Assembly (NCBI GenBank): GCA_039602395.1
Contig: JBCNJP010000017.1
Coordinates: forward strand, 95,394,713-95,458,712
DNA from: Deinandra increscens subsp. villosa
Taxonomy: Eukaryota > Streptophyta > Magnoliopsida > Asterales > Asteraceae
Length of the DNA: 64,000 nt
Direction of reading: 5' to 3'
Shown: positions 11,226 to 23,369 of the stretch, piece by piece
Layout of the letters: every line of letters starts with the position of its first letter
Numbering within the stretch: the stretch's first letter is position 1
Program-made: the position numbers and the translations under genes
Notes under the pieces: model-generated
Database searches by the model: none
What the model saw: only the letters and a program-made list of their open reading frames with translations
What the model was told of the DNA's origin: nothing

Positions 11226-11746
11226 TTTTAATTGTTTTTTTTAAAACAATTTTTCCTGAAATTACTAATTTTCATATTAAATCATATTTCACAAACCAAA
11301 ATACATAATAGCTGGTGTACCAAAACTATGCATTTCATACATATAGCAAATGAAAATAATCTGATTTCATCATGTTCATACATGCAATTTGATCATAGCA
11401 ACAAAAGTAAAATGTTCAAAGTTTACATGCATATATATTCGATCACTACTCCACGACCGTGTAAATGAAGTTGCAAGCGTAGGTCAACCATTCTTCACGA
11501 ATCTCATCAAAATCAATATCTGTGTAAGCATTACTATCTCCACCAATTTGTGTAAGATAAAATACGAGAAAAAGTGACCATTAAAGATAAAGTTAATTAG
11601 AATATGAGAAAACTTACTTTGTTTTGTTCAAGGACTACAAGTCTGTGCCGAACTACCTCCTTCATGAATTTCAACACATAATAACCACACTCCGTAATTA
11701 CCGGCTAGAGTGGTCACTACTCGAACAATAGAACATAAGAAGTCAC
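11226..11746. other. CACTA internal sequence, no gene
   Basis: AT-rich; small ORFs without recognisable content. It ends at the target duplication GTCAC (11742-11746) of copia A. Confidence 0.4.
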
Positions 11747-13284
11747 TGTTGGAATTTTGGAAGAAAAACTAGTGGAAAATGGGTTTTTTCACTAAATGTG
11801 AAAATGAGTTTTTCACCAACTTTGGACTAAAATAAAATACAGATAACATAGGTTGTTGCCTCTGTATTTTATGGGTTTGTATAGTACGTTGTGAGGGCAT
11901 TCCAACGCATCAAGCCACGTCCAAATCCGAGCTCCTATGAATGAGATATCGAAGCTCAAAGTTGAGGTCTCGCAACTTGTGAAGCTGCGAAAATTAGAGA
12001 GGAAAATGCTAAGTATAGCATGTTAACTCATCCCACATTGGTTGGAGAATGAAACCAAAAGTGGTTTATAAGGAGGGAACCTTACCAACTATTGTTTCCT
12101 TTAGTAGGACACATCCCTTGGACCCTGAGGGGTGCGAAGCACCCCTAACTCGCACTCGCACTCGCACACGCGCGCGCGCGTGGTCTGGGCGTATGAGGCG
12201 CAATGTGGCACTTTGATGGCGCATTTTGCACTTCGCTAGCCGCTTGAGAGCCGCCTTATTGTTTTTAAGTTCAACCGGAAGTTGGTCCGGTTGAAGACCA
12301 GGCGGATAGGTTCAAGCGGACTGTGAGTTGAACCGGAAAAAGTCAGGTTCGAGCGGAACTAGTTCAAGTGGACCTGGGTGGTCCGGGGTTGAACCGAGTT
12401 CAACCTGAACAGTAGTTCCGGTTGAAGTTCAAGCGGAAGTTAAACTGGAAGAATTTTCGGTTGAAGTTGGAACGGACCAGAAGATCAGTTCTTCCGGAAA
12501 ATAGCTGTTATGCGGAGTCTTCCGGAATGACAGCTGGGTAAACGCGTTTTTGAGCTAATTAAGGTAATTCCGCGTTAATTAGAAATCAATTTGCATTAAA
12601 GAAGTTTAATGCAAAGTTTGACTGCGAATTACTTTATAGTGCTTTCCAAGACTCCCACCACGATATATACAGCCTCATTAGTTGAGGCTAAACACACCAG
12701 AATTCACATAAAATTCTTCCTCTCTTCTCTAGCTCTCTCTCTTCTCCCCATCTTCATCTTGTTCGTCAAGAACTTCAAGAACTCGAAGGTATTTTCAAGC
12801 TTAGAGTTATCCCGGCCGTACAATACGGTTTAGGCGATTGTACCCTGGGAAACAAAACGGATCTTCGGTAGACCCGAAATTTGTTTTAAGGGACCTGGGT
12901 TTTGACCCGAAGCCTTCGCCAAAAGCTTTTTCGTTTTCATCTTTTTTCAAAACCTTTTCGAAAATCCTTTTATGAAGTTGTTTAAAAATTGTTTCTCAAA
13001 ACCATTATCAAAACTTTCTGTTTGTATTTCTTAATTAAATATTGTTTGCATATTTCTTTCTTTTGTCTTTTCTCTTGTAAGTTTTACTTCATTTCATTTG
13101 TAATCGTACTGTTAGTTATTTTCATTTATTTCCTTGTATTGTAATCATTGATTTTCCCGTAATTGTAGTAGGAGTAGAATTTCATTTCATTGTATTGTAA
13201 TAGATTATATTTATTTTCTTTTGTTGTAATCGTAATAAAATAAAAAGTATTTATTTTATTTAAATCGCGAACGGTTTTCCTACA
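11747..13284 (+). repeat. Copia A 5' LTR (1,538 bp)
   Basis: Starts TGTTGG, ends CCTACA. Contains a CA/CG alternating tract (about 12160-12182), a cluster of TTCAACCGG / CCGGTTGAA words (12270-12480), and a TATATA box near 12664. It is about 250 bp longer than the 3' LTR because of segments missing there. Confidence 0.93.
12160..12182. repeat. Alternating CA/CG tract in copia A LTR
   Basis: CACTCGCACACGCGCGCG-type alternating purine-pyrimidine DNA, which favours Z-DNA; expanded differently in the 3' LTR (about 24695-24735). Confidence 0.6.
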
Positions 13285-13339
13285 AACTTAAAACAAAATT
13301 TTAAAACACCGTTCGTTTTATAAAAACTTCATTGCCTCG

Positions 13340-13700
13340 AGTCTCAAAGTTGGACTTAGATTTCTCGAGGTGATTTAGTGTTTTAAAAATAAATATTTTT
13401 TTAACTCGTTTTGACTCAAAGTTGGACTTAGAGTTAAACGAGTTGTAGGTTACGACAAAACTTTAACATCCATTTGTTGGACGTTAATTTTTTCTTTATA
13501 ACTTTAACATCCATTAGTTGGACGTTATAAATCTTCTTTAAAACCATCTAACCTCCATAAGTTGGAAGTTATATAAAATTTATTACATCTCTAAATCAGT
13601 CCATTTGTTGGACTTTAATCTCTTTAAAACGTGTGCGTTTAGAGATTAAAAACTCTCTTCTACTCCTTGAAAACCATCCATTAGTTGGAGGTTTTTTCTT
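13340..13700 (+). repeat. Array of short hairpin motifs in copia A leader
   Basis: Five related motifs of the form AAC-n-TCCATTWGTTGGA-n-GTT occur at about 13465-13485, 13505-13526, 13550-13570, 13598-13616 and 13671-13693. Each can pair TCCA with TGGA and flanking AAC with GTT. Two earlier AAAGTTGGACTTAG words lie at about 13345 and 13420. No long ORF here. Confidence 0.6.
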
Positions 13701-13769
13701 ACGTTTTAAACGTGCGCGTTTAAATAATAATTCTGAATATTATCTTGTGTAGTCTTCTATTTCAGAAAA

Positions 13770-14660
13770 ATGACTATTGAAGTTGTAAAGACGACCGGAA
13801 AGCCTAAGGAAACACCATCGGTTGGTACCTCCAGTGGCATAACGGCCAACACCATCGCCAGTCATGCCGAAAAACCTGAGAAGTTCTCGGGTTTGCATTT
13901 CAAAAGGTGGCAACAAAAGATGTTGTTCTACTTAACCACCTTAAACCTTGCGAGGTGTCTCACGGAGTCCGCTCCCCAACTCGGTGAAGGGGAACCCAAC
14001 GCTGAAACCGTTAGCGCGGTCGAAGCTTGGAAACATTCGGACTATTTGTGCCGTAACTATGTGTTGAACGGCCTCGTGGACTCATTGTATAATGTCTACT
14101 CGGTGTTCAAGACTTCCAAAGAATTATGGGAGTCTTTAGACAAGAAGTATAGAACGGAGGATGCTGACACGAAGAAATTCGTGGTAGCCCGTTTCTTGGA
14201 CTACAAAATGGTTGATAATAAAATCGTGATGAGTCAAGTCCAAGAACTTCAAATTATACTACATGAGGTCCACACAGAGGGTATGTCCCTTTGTGAGACG
14301 TTTCAAGTGGCGGCTATGATTGAAAAGCTTCCGCCTTTGTGGCTTGAGTTTAAGAACTATCTTAAACACAAAAGAAAGGCGATGACCGTTGAGGATCTCA
14401 TTGTCCGTCTTCGTATCAAGGAGGACAATAAAACTGCTCAAAAAGCCACCACCATGCAACCTTCGGCTAAGGTTAATATGGTGGAGGTTGGTCAGTCTTC
14501 CAGAGGAAGCAAGCGAAAAGGTGGGGCCAATGCCAAAGGCAAAGGCAAAGGCAAAGCGGTGGAGCACTTGGCACCGAAGAAAGGGGTTGTGAAAAAGAAG
14601 CCTCTAAAGTTTTCTGGAAAGTGCTACAACTGTGGGGGCCATGGTCATCGGGTGGAATAG
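13770..14660 (+). pseudogene. Copia A gag (capsid and zinc knuckle), stopped inside the knuckle
   Basis: Structural Gag that would form the particle and bind element RNA. ATG at 13770; 296 codons. The capsid region matches the UBN2/retrotran_gag type: FSGLHFKRWQQKMLFYL, LWESLDKKY, and the VARFLDYKM and IEKLPPLW motifs. A Lys/Gly-rich basic segment precedes the zinc knuckle CYNCGGHGH. A TAG at 14658-14660 falls just before the last cysteine of the CCHC knuckle; the frame then continues into protease, so Gag and Pol were one frame here, as is usual for copia. Confidence 0.88.
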
Positions 14661-17451
14661 TGCCCGAAGCCACAACGTGAGCGCGCTCACATGGTGCAGG
14701 ATGACATGCCACTGGTGGCCATGATCACGTAGGCGTCTGCCTTCATTTCTGAAGTCCATATTGTGGGGGAGAACCCTGGCTGGTATGTTGACACCGGTGC
14801 CACGCGCCATGTGTGTGGAGACAAGTCCATCTTTAGTACGTTTAAAGAGGCGAAGGGGGCCGAGAAGCTTTATATGGGGAATAAAGCTACTGCCGACATC
14901 ATGGGTGAAGGCAATGTGGTCTTGAAGTTCACTTCCGAGAAGGAACTCACGTTGAGCAACGTTCTGTACGTGCCATAAATAAGGAAGAATCTTGTTTTTG
15001 GATGGCTGCTCAACAAGTTTGGATTTCGCATAGTGATCGAGTCTGATAAGGTCGTTTTGACCAAAAATGGCATGTTTGTAGGCAAGGGCTATGCCCAAAA
15101 CTCTATGTTTAAATTGTCTACCATGGTTATTAATAAAATGGCAAATGCCTCATCCTCTACTTATATGATTGAGTTTTACGATTCCAATACGTGGCATGGT
15201 AGATTAGGACACGTCAATTTTAATTCAATTCGCCGTTTAATGAATTTAAAATGTTTGCCAAATTTTAAAATAGACTCGAAATCAAAATGCAAAATGTGTG
15301 TCGAATCCAAACTTACAAGACAACCATTTAAATCGTTTGAACGAATAACCGAACCCCTAGACTTAATTCACACTGATGTGTGTGACTTGAAAGTCGTCCC
15401 CACGCGTGATGGAAACAAGTACTTCATCACGTTTATTGATGATAGTACAAGATATTGCTATGTATACTTACTTAAAAGTAAGGATGAAGCAATAAACAAG
15501 TTTGTCTTGTTTAAGAACTTGGTTGAGAATAAATTCACCAAGAAAATCAAGGTTTTGCGGAGTGATAGAGGAGGTGAATATGTTTCACCGTTTGCGGACT
15601 TATGTGCACAAAGTGGAATTGTCCATGAGACCACCGCACCTTATTCTCCACAATCCAATGGCATTGCGGAACGAAAGAACCGTACATTGAAAGAGATGAT
15701 GAACGCCATGTTGAATAGTTCTGGGATGAGCGTAGACATGTGGGGGGAAGCCATTTTGACGGCTAACTATCTTTTAAATAAGATACCCCGCAAAGATAAG
15801 GATAAGACTCCTTATGAATTATGGACGGGCAAAACGCCATCCTACAAATACCTGAAAGTGTGTGGGTGCCTAGCTAAGGTATTAGCTCCTTTCCTTAAGG
15901 TGCAAAGGTTAGGACCCAAAATTGTGGACTGTGTGTTCATTGGATACGCAGAAAACAGTAGTGCATATCGGTTTCTTATCCATGAATCGAAAAATCCCTA
16001 TATACACGAAGGCACTATCATGGAATCAAGGAATGCTTCATTCTTTGAAAATATATTCCCGTGTTTGTCACGAGAATACACGAGTTCATCGACACCATTA
16101 GTTGGTGATGAGACTCATGAAAATCCATTTGTTGGTTACGAAGTTCATGAACAACCATGTGTTGGTAATGAGGTTCATAAACGACCTGCATCTAATGAGA
16201 ATGAGCTTAGACGAAGTAAGCGAAAAAGGGTTGGAAAATCCTTTGGACCTGACTTCACGGCTTACATGGTTGAGGGTGATCCCAATACCTACCGCGAGGC
16301 GGTAACCTCTTCAGATGGGCCTCAATGGAAAGAAGCCATCAAGTGTGAGATAGAGTCTATCTTGCAGAACCACACTTGGGAGCTTGTCAATCTTCCTAAT
16401 GGTTGCAAACCACTTGGGTATCGGTGGATATTCAAGAAGAAGTTGAAAGCCGATGGCTCCATTGACAAGTATAAGGCAAGGCTAGTGATCAAAGGATACA
16501 GACAAAAGGAAGGTCTGGATTACTTTGATACTTACTCACCTGTTACTCGCATAACCTCGATAAGGTTGGTGCTTGCTATAGCGGCTTTACGAAATTCGGA
16601 GGTTCACCAAATGGATGTAAAAACCGCGTTTCTAAATGGTGATTTAGATGAAGAGATCTACATGGAACAACCTAAGGGTTTTACCGCTCCTGGCCAAGAA
16701 GGCAAGGTGTGTAGACTCATCAAGTCTTTGTATGGCTTGAAGGAAGATCCAAAACAATGGCACCAGAAGTTTGACCGTGTCATGCTTGACAACGGATTCA
16801 AATTAAATGAGTGCGACAAGTGTGTCTATGCGAAGGACACACCTAGAGGTTATGTAATTCTATGTCTCTATGTAGATGACATGCTTATCGTTGGGAGTGA
16901 TGATAAGATGGTCAAAGCTACTAAAGACATGTTATGTTGAAAGCGAGATTTGACATGAAAGACATGGGGCTCGCAGATGTGATACTCGGTGTAAAAATCA
17001 TCAGAACCCCAAATGGTATAGTCTTGAGTCAATCTCACTATGTGGATAAAATCCTTGAGAAGTCCAACACAGGAGATAAGAGTGTGTCTCAAACTCCGGT
17101 TGATACTACCCTTCATCTTCCTAAGAATAGAGGAAAAGGGGTTGCTCAGTTGGAGTACTCAAGGGTAATTGGCAGTCTGATGTATCTTATGACATGTACC
17201 AGACCAAATTTGGCTTATGCTGTGAGTAGACTAAGCCGGTACACGAGTAATCCGTGTGCGGTACATTAGAAAGCAATGACTCGTTTACTAAGGTACTTAA
17301 GATACACGAGAGACTATGGACTGCATTATACCCGAGATCCAGCAGTTATCGAAGGATACTGCGATGCGAATTGGATCTCGGATATAAAGGATTCTAAATC
17401 AACAAGCGGGTATGTGTTATAGCGCGGTCCACAATGAAATATGAGTTCATC
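14661..17451 (+). pseudogene. Copia A pol: protease, integrase, reverse transcriptase, start of RNase H
   Basis: The protease active site WYVDTGATRHV lies near 14780. The integrase zinc region WHGRLGH...CKMCVESK starts near 15190. The integrase core acidic residues appear in IHTDVCD, FIDDSTRY and SNGIAERKN. The reverse transcriptase shows KARLVIKGYRQ, MDVKTAFLNGDL and the catalytic YVDD near 16870. Lesions: TAG 14730-14732, TAA 14976-14978, a frameshift near 16934, TAG 17267-17269 and a stop plus ~15-codon loss near 17420. The integrase-RT linker holds three 30-bp repeats (16090-16170). It breaks off at the copia B insertion (target duplication TCATC, 17447-17451). Confidence 0.92.
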
Positions 17452-17795
17452 TGTTGATACATGGTTCTTGATCGTCATGTGAAGTATCGAATACAAGACG
17501 AATCACACAAGACTGCTGAGTTCCGAACTCAGGCCGAACCTAGAGTTCGGACATGGCCTAACGTGTGGCCGAACCTGAGGTTCGGCCGGTTGTATTTCAG
17601 CTCTATAAATATGTGTTTCATGTGTTGTATTCAAGAGACATAACAGTCTATGCTTCCGCGTCATATATTCTTTGTGTACTCTGTGGTCTCAGTGGTTAAT
17701 ACACAGCTTATTTGTATTTACTCTTTGTGTTACATCTCGTATTACATTGATTTCATCACGACTAAGTAGAAGATCCACACGCTCATGCACTTTCA
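17452..17795 (+). repeat. Copia B 5' LTR
   Basis: 344 bp. Contains CCGAAC/GTTCGG words in both orientations upstream of TATAAAT (17604-17610). It is about 10 bp longer than the 3' LTR; by eye about 8 substitutions separate the two. Confidence 0.93.
17567..17610 (+). promoter_or_regulatory. Copia B core promoter: perfect inverted repeat next to TATA box
   Basis: GGCCGAACC, a TGA spacer, then GGTTCGGCC (17567-17587) form a 9-bp perfect inverted repeat. It ends 16 bases before TATAAAT (17604-17610). It is also present in the 3' LTR at about 23140-23161. Confidence 0.65.
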
Positions 17796-17797
17796 AG

Positions 17798-17809
17798 TGG
17801 TATCAGAGC
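17798..17809 (+). other. Copia B primer binding site
   Basis: TGGTATCAGAGC, complementary to the 3' end of plant initiator-Met tRNA, two bases after the LTR end. Confidence 0.9.
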
Positions 17810-18037
17810 ATTAGGTTTGCTCTACTAGTCGGAAATCAGTGTTTTTCGGAGTTTTGAGTTCAAATTCACGTTTTTGCGAAAATGTCAATCATTTTTGAGT
17901 TCGTTTGATCGTCTCGAGTGTGCTTTTCGTCAAAAAACTGTTTCTAGATTGTTTCTATCGAGTTTGCTTGCATTCCTGTCGAAAATTCCAGTCAAAAACA
18001 TTGAAAATCGAGAAAATGAGGACAAGTGAAATCTGTC

Positions 18038-18277
18038 TCGTTTGAGGTTCGGACAACTTCGGAGTAACCGCTCCGAACTCGAGGTTCGGACGAAGTTCGG
18101 TCTTTATCTAGGTTCGGTGAGAGATCGGTCTAGGTTTGGAGAGAGTTCGGTGGTATTTCAGAGCAAGTTCAGAGTTCCTTTTGATTTGTTCTTCCGAAGG
18201 TGTGGTTCGGAGAGAGTTCGGTGTTGTCAAGTTCGGACCAAGTTCGGTGACAGTTCGGAGGAGGTTCGGAGTGAACA
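18038..18277 (+). repeat. GTTCGG word array in copia B leader
   Basis: Eleven GTTCGG copies in about 240 bases (AGGTTCGGA, AAGTTCGGT and variants), plus one TTCGGAG/CTCCGAA hairpin near 18058-18078. The same word is in the LTR beside the TATA box. Confidence 0.8.
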
Positions 18278-18295
18278 GTAACCAGTTTTTCGAAA

Positions 18296-21200
18296 ATGTC
18301 TGATTTTCAAGCGTTTGCGGCTATTCAAAATTCAGTTCAGGCAACGATGCAAACAATGATTAACTATGATAATGAAATTGGAACAAGTCAGAAAGTTCCC
18401 AAATTACTTAAATTGGAAGATTATCATAGTTGGGTGACACAATTTGAAGCGTTTGTTTCCGCAAATGATATCGATATGTGGTTATCGTATTCAGAACAAT
18501 ATACATATCCTAAGGGTGAGGATGGGGAACCAATTCTTCAAAGAAAACTTTCTGGTGAACAAAAGAAAGCATATCAAGCTGAGAAAAAGGCTTATGGCAC
18601 TTTAACAATGGCTTTACCTACTTATTTACTACATCAATTTTCAAGCAACTATACCGCAAAGAGTTTGTGGGATGCTCTTGAAAAGAGATGTGAAGGTAAT
18701 GACCAATACAAGAAAAGTCGACAAAAGGTGTTGAAAAAGGAATTTGATAGTTTCAAGCATTATCAAAATGAATCGATTCTAAATCTGATTGCAAGGTTTG
18801 CACATATAATGAGTGAAATGAAGTTGGTAAATCTTACAAAAGACGAAGCTGATAGGAAAGAAAAGATTATGGAAGCTCTACCAGAGAAGTGGGAAAATTA
18901 TGTGATGATGATCACTAATGATAAAGATTATCCAAGGTTGTCTTTTAATGATTTGATTCAAAGAATTCAAGCTAGGGATATGGAGTTAAAAGTAAACAAG
19001 TCACTTCCTGAACAAATTCAGAATCCTGCAGTGTATTATGGTAACAATGATTCAACTTTGAATGCTGGGAAATCTAATATTCTTAGTTCTGCACCTCCTA
19101 CAACATTTCTGGCAGGTAAATCTGAAACTCCAAGTTATTCATCTGCTGGTTGTACTGTGTCAATTCCTAGTACTTCGACTCAAAGTGCATTGTCTGTTCA
19201 AACTGTTGATGATTATAATGCGTTGATGTCTGCATTGGTATCTTCATACTTTGGTGTTATCACTGGTGCTGTGAGTAATGCTGAGTTAGCAAATGAAGAT
19301 TACGATGCGATTGATTATGATCATTTGGAGGAAATGGATCTGAATTGGCAATATGCTATGTTGGTTCGTAGAACGAAGAAATTTTTCAATAGAACTGGTA
19401 AGAAGAGACTAAATCAGGAAAGAAAGATTGGTTTGGACAAATCTAAGGTGAAATGTTATAAGTGCTCTGTTTATGGTCACTTTGCTCGAGAATGTCCAAG
19501 TTCTACAGAAAGTAAATTGAAGACTGGTCAGCATGCACATTTAGTTTTTCATCCATCAGATAAAGCTGAAAAGATTGAGCAGAAATCTGCTACTCTTGCT
19601 AACGATTGGACTGATACATTTATGCATCCAGATGGGTTTGCCTGGAATGGAGATTCAGAAATTAAAAAGAATAATACTCCAATCTCAATTGCTTTAACCG
19701 TTCAACATGCTGATGATGAAAGCTTTTTAACAGAATCTGATACTTCTTCAAGTATATCTTTGGTTCAAGAAGAATTACCTAAGATTTCTGAGAATTCAAA
19801 AGATGACGAATTTAAATGTTATAAATGTGAGAAGTTGCTCAAGGAAATTGCAAGGTTTGAACAACATAGTAAAATTTCAATTGAAGAAATTGTGGTGTTA
19901 AAGAAAGAGTTGGAAGATTTTCAAAAGAAGTATTATGCGTTAGTTCATATTCATGAAGATGTTTTGAAGGAAAAGGCTCAATTGGCTGAAGAGTGTGAGG
20001 AAGCCAAAGTTGAAGCGTTAGATGCATCTCAAGGTTTTGAGAATCTGTTTGAGAAGAGTTATCCGGTTCAGCAAAAATATGAAGAGGCTACTGCTCTTAT
20101 TGCAAAAACTGCTGTTACCATTGAGAAGCTTCAAAATAAGATCTCTATGCTTCAAGATGAAAATGTTCTTTACAAAGACAAGAATGAAATGTTAACAAAA
20201 GATGTTGAGATCTACAAGCAAAAGAGAGAAAATGTGCTTGAAGAATTATATGTTGAATGTGAGATTAGGAAGTTACAAACTTATGAGTATGATGATCTCA
20301 ATGCAAAATTCATCAAGTCACAACAAAAAGTGTTTGAAGGTCAACAGAAAATTAATGACTTGAAATTGGAGATTTTGGAGTTGAAAAGACAAGTTAAGAA
20401 TTGCAATTTGTCACCGACATTGCTAAATTTCTTATACAAGCAGGATCAAAGTTCAGAGAAGTATAAAGAAGAAAATATTCATTCGGTACCTCAACCAGTG
20501 GATTTGATTGAAGTTACTTCTGCTCAGATTGATCCAAACAATGATTCTGCTCAAACAATGAATTGCATGGCTATTCAAAGTTTGCTACTCCACCCAAGAA
20601 GAACAAGTCCAAGTCTAAAAAGAAGGAGAAACCTTTGGGTGAAGCTCCAAAGTTTATTTCAAAGTCTGTTTTGCTAGAAAATGAGAAAGTGTTTGATAAG
20701 GTTGCTTCGAGTTCTTCATCTGCAACCGAAGAAGAAAAAGTTTTGCTTGAAAAGAACAAGCTGAAGGATATCAAAGCCAAATTCACTAGTGATGCTAAGT
20801 CAAGAGAAGCTTAAAGTTCTTCTTCAAATTCTTCAAAGACTCAAGGATCTAAACACAAAGGTTTAGGTTACAAAGTGTTGGAAGAATCTGTTCAAGCAAA
20901 GAAATCAGTGAAGGTTGAGAAGGTTCCTAAAGCAACAGTTACAAAGAAATCACTATCTCAGAAGGAATTTTCTTATTATTCTGGAGGATCTTCATCTTCA
21001 AGGAGTCCCTCTCCTAGGTATGATTCTTCTGATGGTTTCTTTGATAACTCTCATTCTGAACATTCATCTGATTCTCAAAAATCAAAACATTCTTCAAATA
21101 ATTTTAGAGAAAGACATTGTTATGTATGTCGTCAACCAGGACATCTAGCTGCTGATTGTCCGACGACTGCATATATCCACAAAACTGCAAAATATGTGGA

Positions 21201-21429
21201 TAACAAAGGTCAAATTTTTGATGAACCATGGTCCTCAAAGCTTAAGTCAACTCGTAAATCGTCTTTGTCTAAATCAAGTTCGTCGGTTGAATCTGATTCA
21301 GGTTCCGATCAAAAATTAAAACTTTTACAAATTTGGAAATCAAAAGTTGTTTTCAAGGCCAACAAAGACTTTGTGGAAGACACCGGGCGACCCGACGCTG
21401 TTGATTCGGGTCGATCCCAACGCGACTAA
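18296..21429 (+). pseudogene. Copia B long gag with two zinc knuckles
   Basis: ATG at 18296 following the GTTCGG array. About 1,044 codons if the breaks are ignored, more than twice a usual copia gag. The N-terminal capsid region (about residues 35-230) is of UBN2 type. The first knuckle is CYKCSVYGHFARECP near 19453. A long Glu/Lys-rich coiled-coil region follows (about 19830-20400). A Ser-rich part leads to a second knuckle, CYVCRQPGHLAADCP, near 21118. Lesions: a frameshift near 20570 and TAA 20812-20814. It would provide particle protein only. Confidence 0.85.
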
Positions 21430-23035
21430 TGTTTTATTTGGTGTCAAGCAGGTGTTTCAGAAAGACCTTTCGGTGATTGGGAAAATTGCTGATTGTGAAA
21501 TATTTGTTTCTAATTAAATTAAATTTCAAACTCAATTTTGTTTTTCAAAAGGCTAAACTGTGAGTATTTGTGTTGGTTGATCAATTTTTCTTGTTTTTCA
21601 CTTCGTCTCATTCTGAGGGGGAGTTTGTTTTTGCAAAAATACAAAAATAGTGTCTTGTTTTTCAAATCGTAAAAATGAAAATCTATAAATAGAGTTGTCA
21701 TTTTTAGGGGGAGAAATTTGAAAAAGACAAAAACATTGAAAAATGCAAAAAAACAAAAACATTGAAAAATGAGAAATTGTATCCGACGTGATTGGGAAAT
21801 GATGGTACATTGGCTGACATTGTCTGACTCATGGATAAAGTAGATGAAAAAGCCATAAGATCATTTGATCGGTGTGAAAGGTAGGCTCGGCAAATCAGAA
21901 AGTATACAAATGCAATATACACTAAATCTGATGCTTCACTTAGTGGACAACATCTTGATGCATATCTCATGACATATCAAGAAAAAGATATGTGAAAAAT
22001 AAAATGAGAAGTCACTGTGTATACATGTGTTCATTTTGCAAAGATTTAAACTTGTTTGATTTTCTTTATTTTGTCAAACGATCGGACTTTCACTGCGTGT
22101 CGAAAGACCGACCTGATCATTGTTCGTTTGACGTTCTGCTTTATTTTCTTTGGTGTTTCGTATAACTCATCGGACTTTCTCTGCGTGTACGGGAGTACCG
22201 ACCTGATTGTTGTTGAGTTATACAATTTCAACTTGTTTTATTTTCTTATTTTGTTAAATCCGAGTCCTTATCTCCGTATCGAAAGATCGACCTTTTGGTA
22301 GACGATATAACGGTCTTATTTCTTTTTGCATGGAACACATTTGACTATATCATGGTTACAATCATTATGTGATTAAAGTCACAAATGAAATCACAAAATG
22401 TGATAATCAAAAGCATATCTGAGTATGTCTGATAGTGTGGGGTACACTGGTCAATGCAAGCTTAATCAATATCTTAACATATCCGGATGTTATGAGTATG
22501 ATTGTGCCAGAGTTTAAAGTTAGACAAATTATATCTGCAATTGGCATGGCTTATGTGCTTCAATAATTGAAATTGAAATGTAGTTCAGCATGTTATGACC
22601 AATATGATCCCAAGTTGTGATCTTTCTCACAAAAGACAAAAATAATGTCTGATTCAGTATTGTTTTAATTTTCTTATCAGAAAATACCAAAAAGATTTTA
22701 GGTGTGTTTTGATATAAAGTTTCCAAAAGCCAAAAAGATTTTGTTTCTGATCTGTTTTTGATTGATCAACACGAAATACAATATCAATTTCCAAAATCAA
22801 AATATCTTGGAGTCTCGAAGAGACATTTTGCACCAAGATTATTTATGTTGGCAGGTTTCTAAGTGGGAAGAGAGCATCACAACTTCAAGTCTTCTGAAGT
22901 TTGTTGATAAAGAGATGACCACGATGCAATTTCAAGTATTCAAGATTTAACTCAATGTCAAGATCGAGGAAGAGTTTGTTTGAAGATACTAGATACAAGT
23001 TTGATAAAGGAAATGATACTGCACATGGGGGAGTT
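21430..23035 (+). other. Copia B 3' non-coding region
   Basis: No pol and no ORF above about 90 residues. Two GGGGGAG-type purine tracts (21617, 21708) and the triple hairpin array (22073-22311) are the notable content. A final purine tract at about 23025-23033 primes plus strand at the 3' LTR. Confidence 0.7.
22073..22311 (+). other. Three tandem two-stem hairpins with compensatory changes
   Basis: Copy 1: outer stem GTCAAACGA (22073-22081) with TCGTTTGAC (22124-22132); inner stem CGG-A-CTTTC (22083-22091) with GAAAG-A-CCG (22102-22110). Copy 2: outer stem GTATAACTCA (22160-22169) with TGAGTTATAC (22214-22223); inner stem CGG-A-CTTTC (22171-22179) with GGGAG-TA-CCG (22191-22200), kept by G-U pairs. 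Copy 3: outer stem GTTAAATC (22253-22260) with GATATAAC (22304-22311), one mismatch; inner CGA/TCG plus CTT-a-TC/GAAAG. Loops share the CTGCGTGT type in copies 1 and 2, and CGACC follows each inner stem. Confidence 0.75.
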
Positions 23036-23369
23036 TGTTGATACATGGTTCTTGATCGTCATGTGAAGTATCGAATACAAGACGAATCACACAAGACTGC
23101 CGAGGTCCGAACCTAGAGTTCGGACATGGCCGAACGTGTGGCCGAACCTGAGGTTCGGCCGGTTGTATTTCAGCTCTATAAATATGTGTTTCATGTTTTG
23201 TATTCAAGAGACATAACAGTCTATGCTTCCGCGTCATATATTCTTTGTGTACTCTGTGGTCTCAGTGGTTAAATACAAAGCTCATTTGTATTTACTCTTT
23301 GTGTTACATCTCGTATTAAATTGATTTCATCACGACTAAGTAGAAGATCCACACGCTCACGCACTTTCA
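23036..23369 (+). repeat. Copia B 3' LTR
   Basis: 334 bp; TGTTGATACATGG to GCACTTTCA, followed by target duplication TCATC. Confidence 0.93.

Larger units (their letters stand above)
17452..23369 (+). mobile_element. Copia B: gag-only (non-autonomous) copia-type element
   Basis: LTRs of about 340 bp (TGTTGATACATGG to GCACTTTCA) and an exact target duplication TCATC (17447-17451 and 23370-23374). PBS TGGTATCAGAGC at 17798-17809 and purine tract CATGGGGGAGTT before the 3' LTR. The only coding content is a very long gag; no protease, integrase, RT or RNase H is visible in 21430-23035. This fits the published class of terminal-repeat retrotransposons with a gag domain (TR-GAG). It is inserted in the RNase H of copia A, and removing it restores that frame. 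Confidence 0.93.

Noticed and set aside
13285..13310. A canonical primer binding site after the copia A 5' LTR
   Set aside because: The sequence AACTTAAAACAAAATTTT does not match the initiator-Met tRNA complement; primer unknown, so not annotated.
14473..15098. Minus-strand ORF of 164 codons opposite copia A gag-pol
   Set aside because: Shadow of the plus-strand coding frame, which carries protease and integrase motifs.
20571..20786. Minus-strand Ser/Phe-rich ORF inside copia B gag
   Set aside because: Antisense of the Lys/Ser-rich gag segment.
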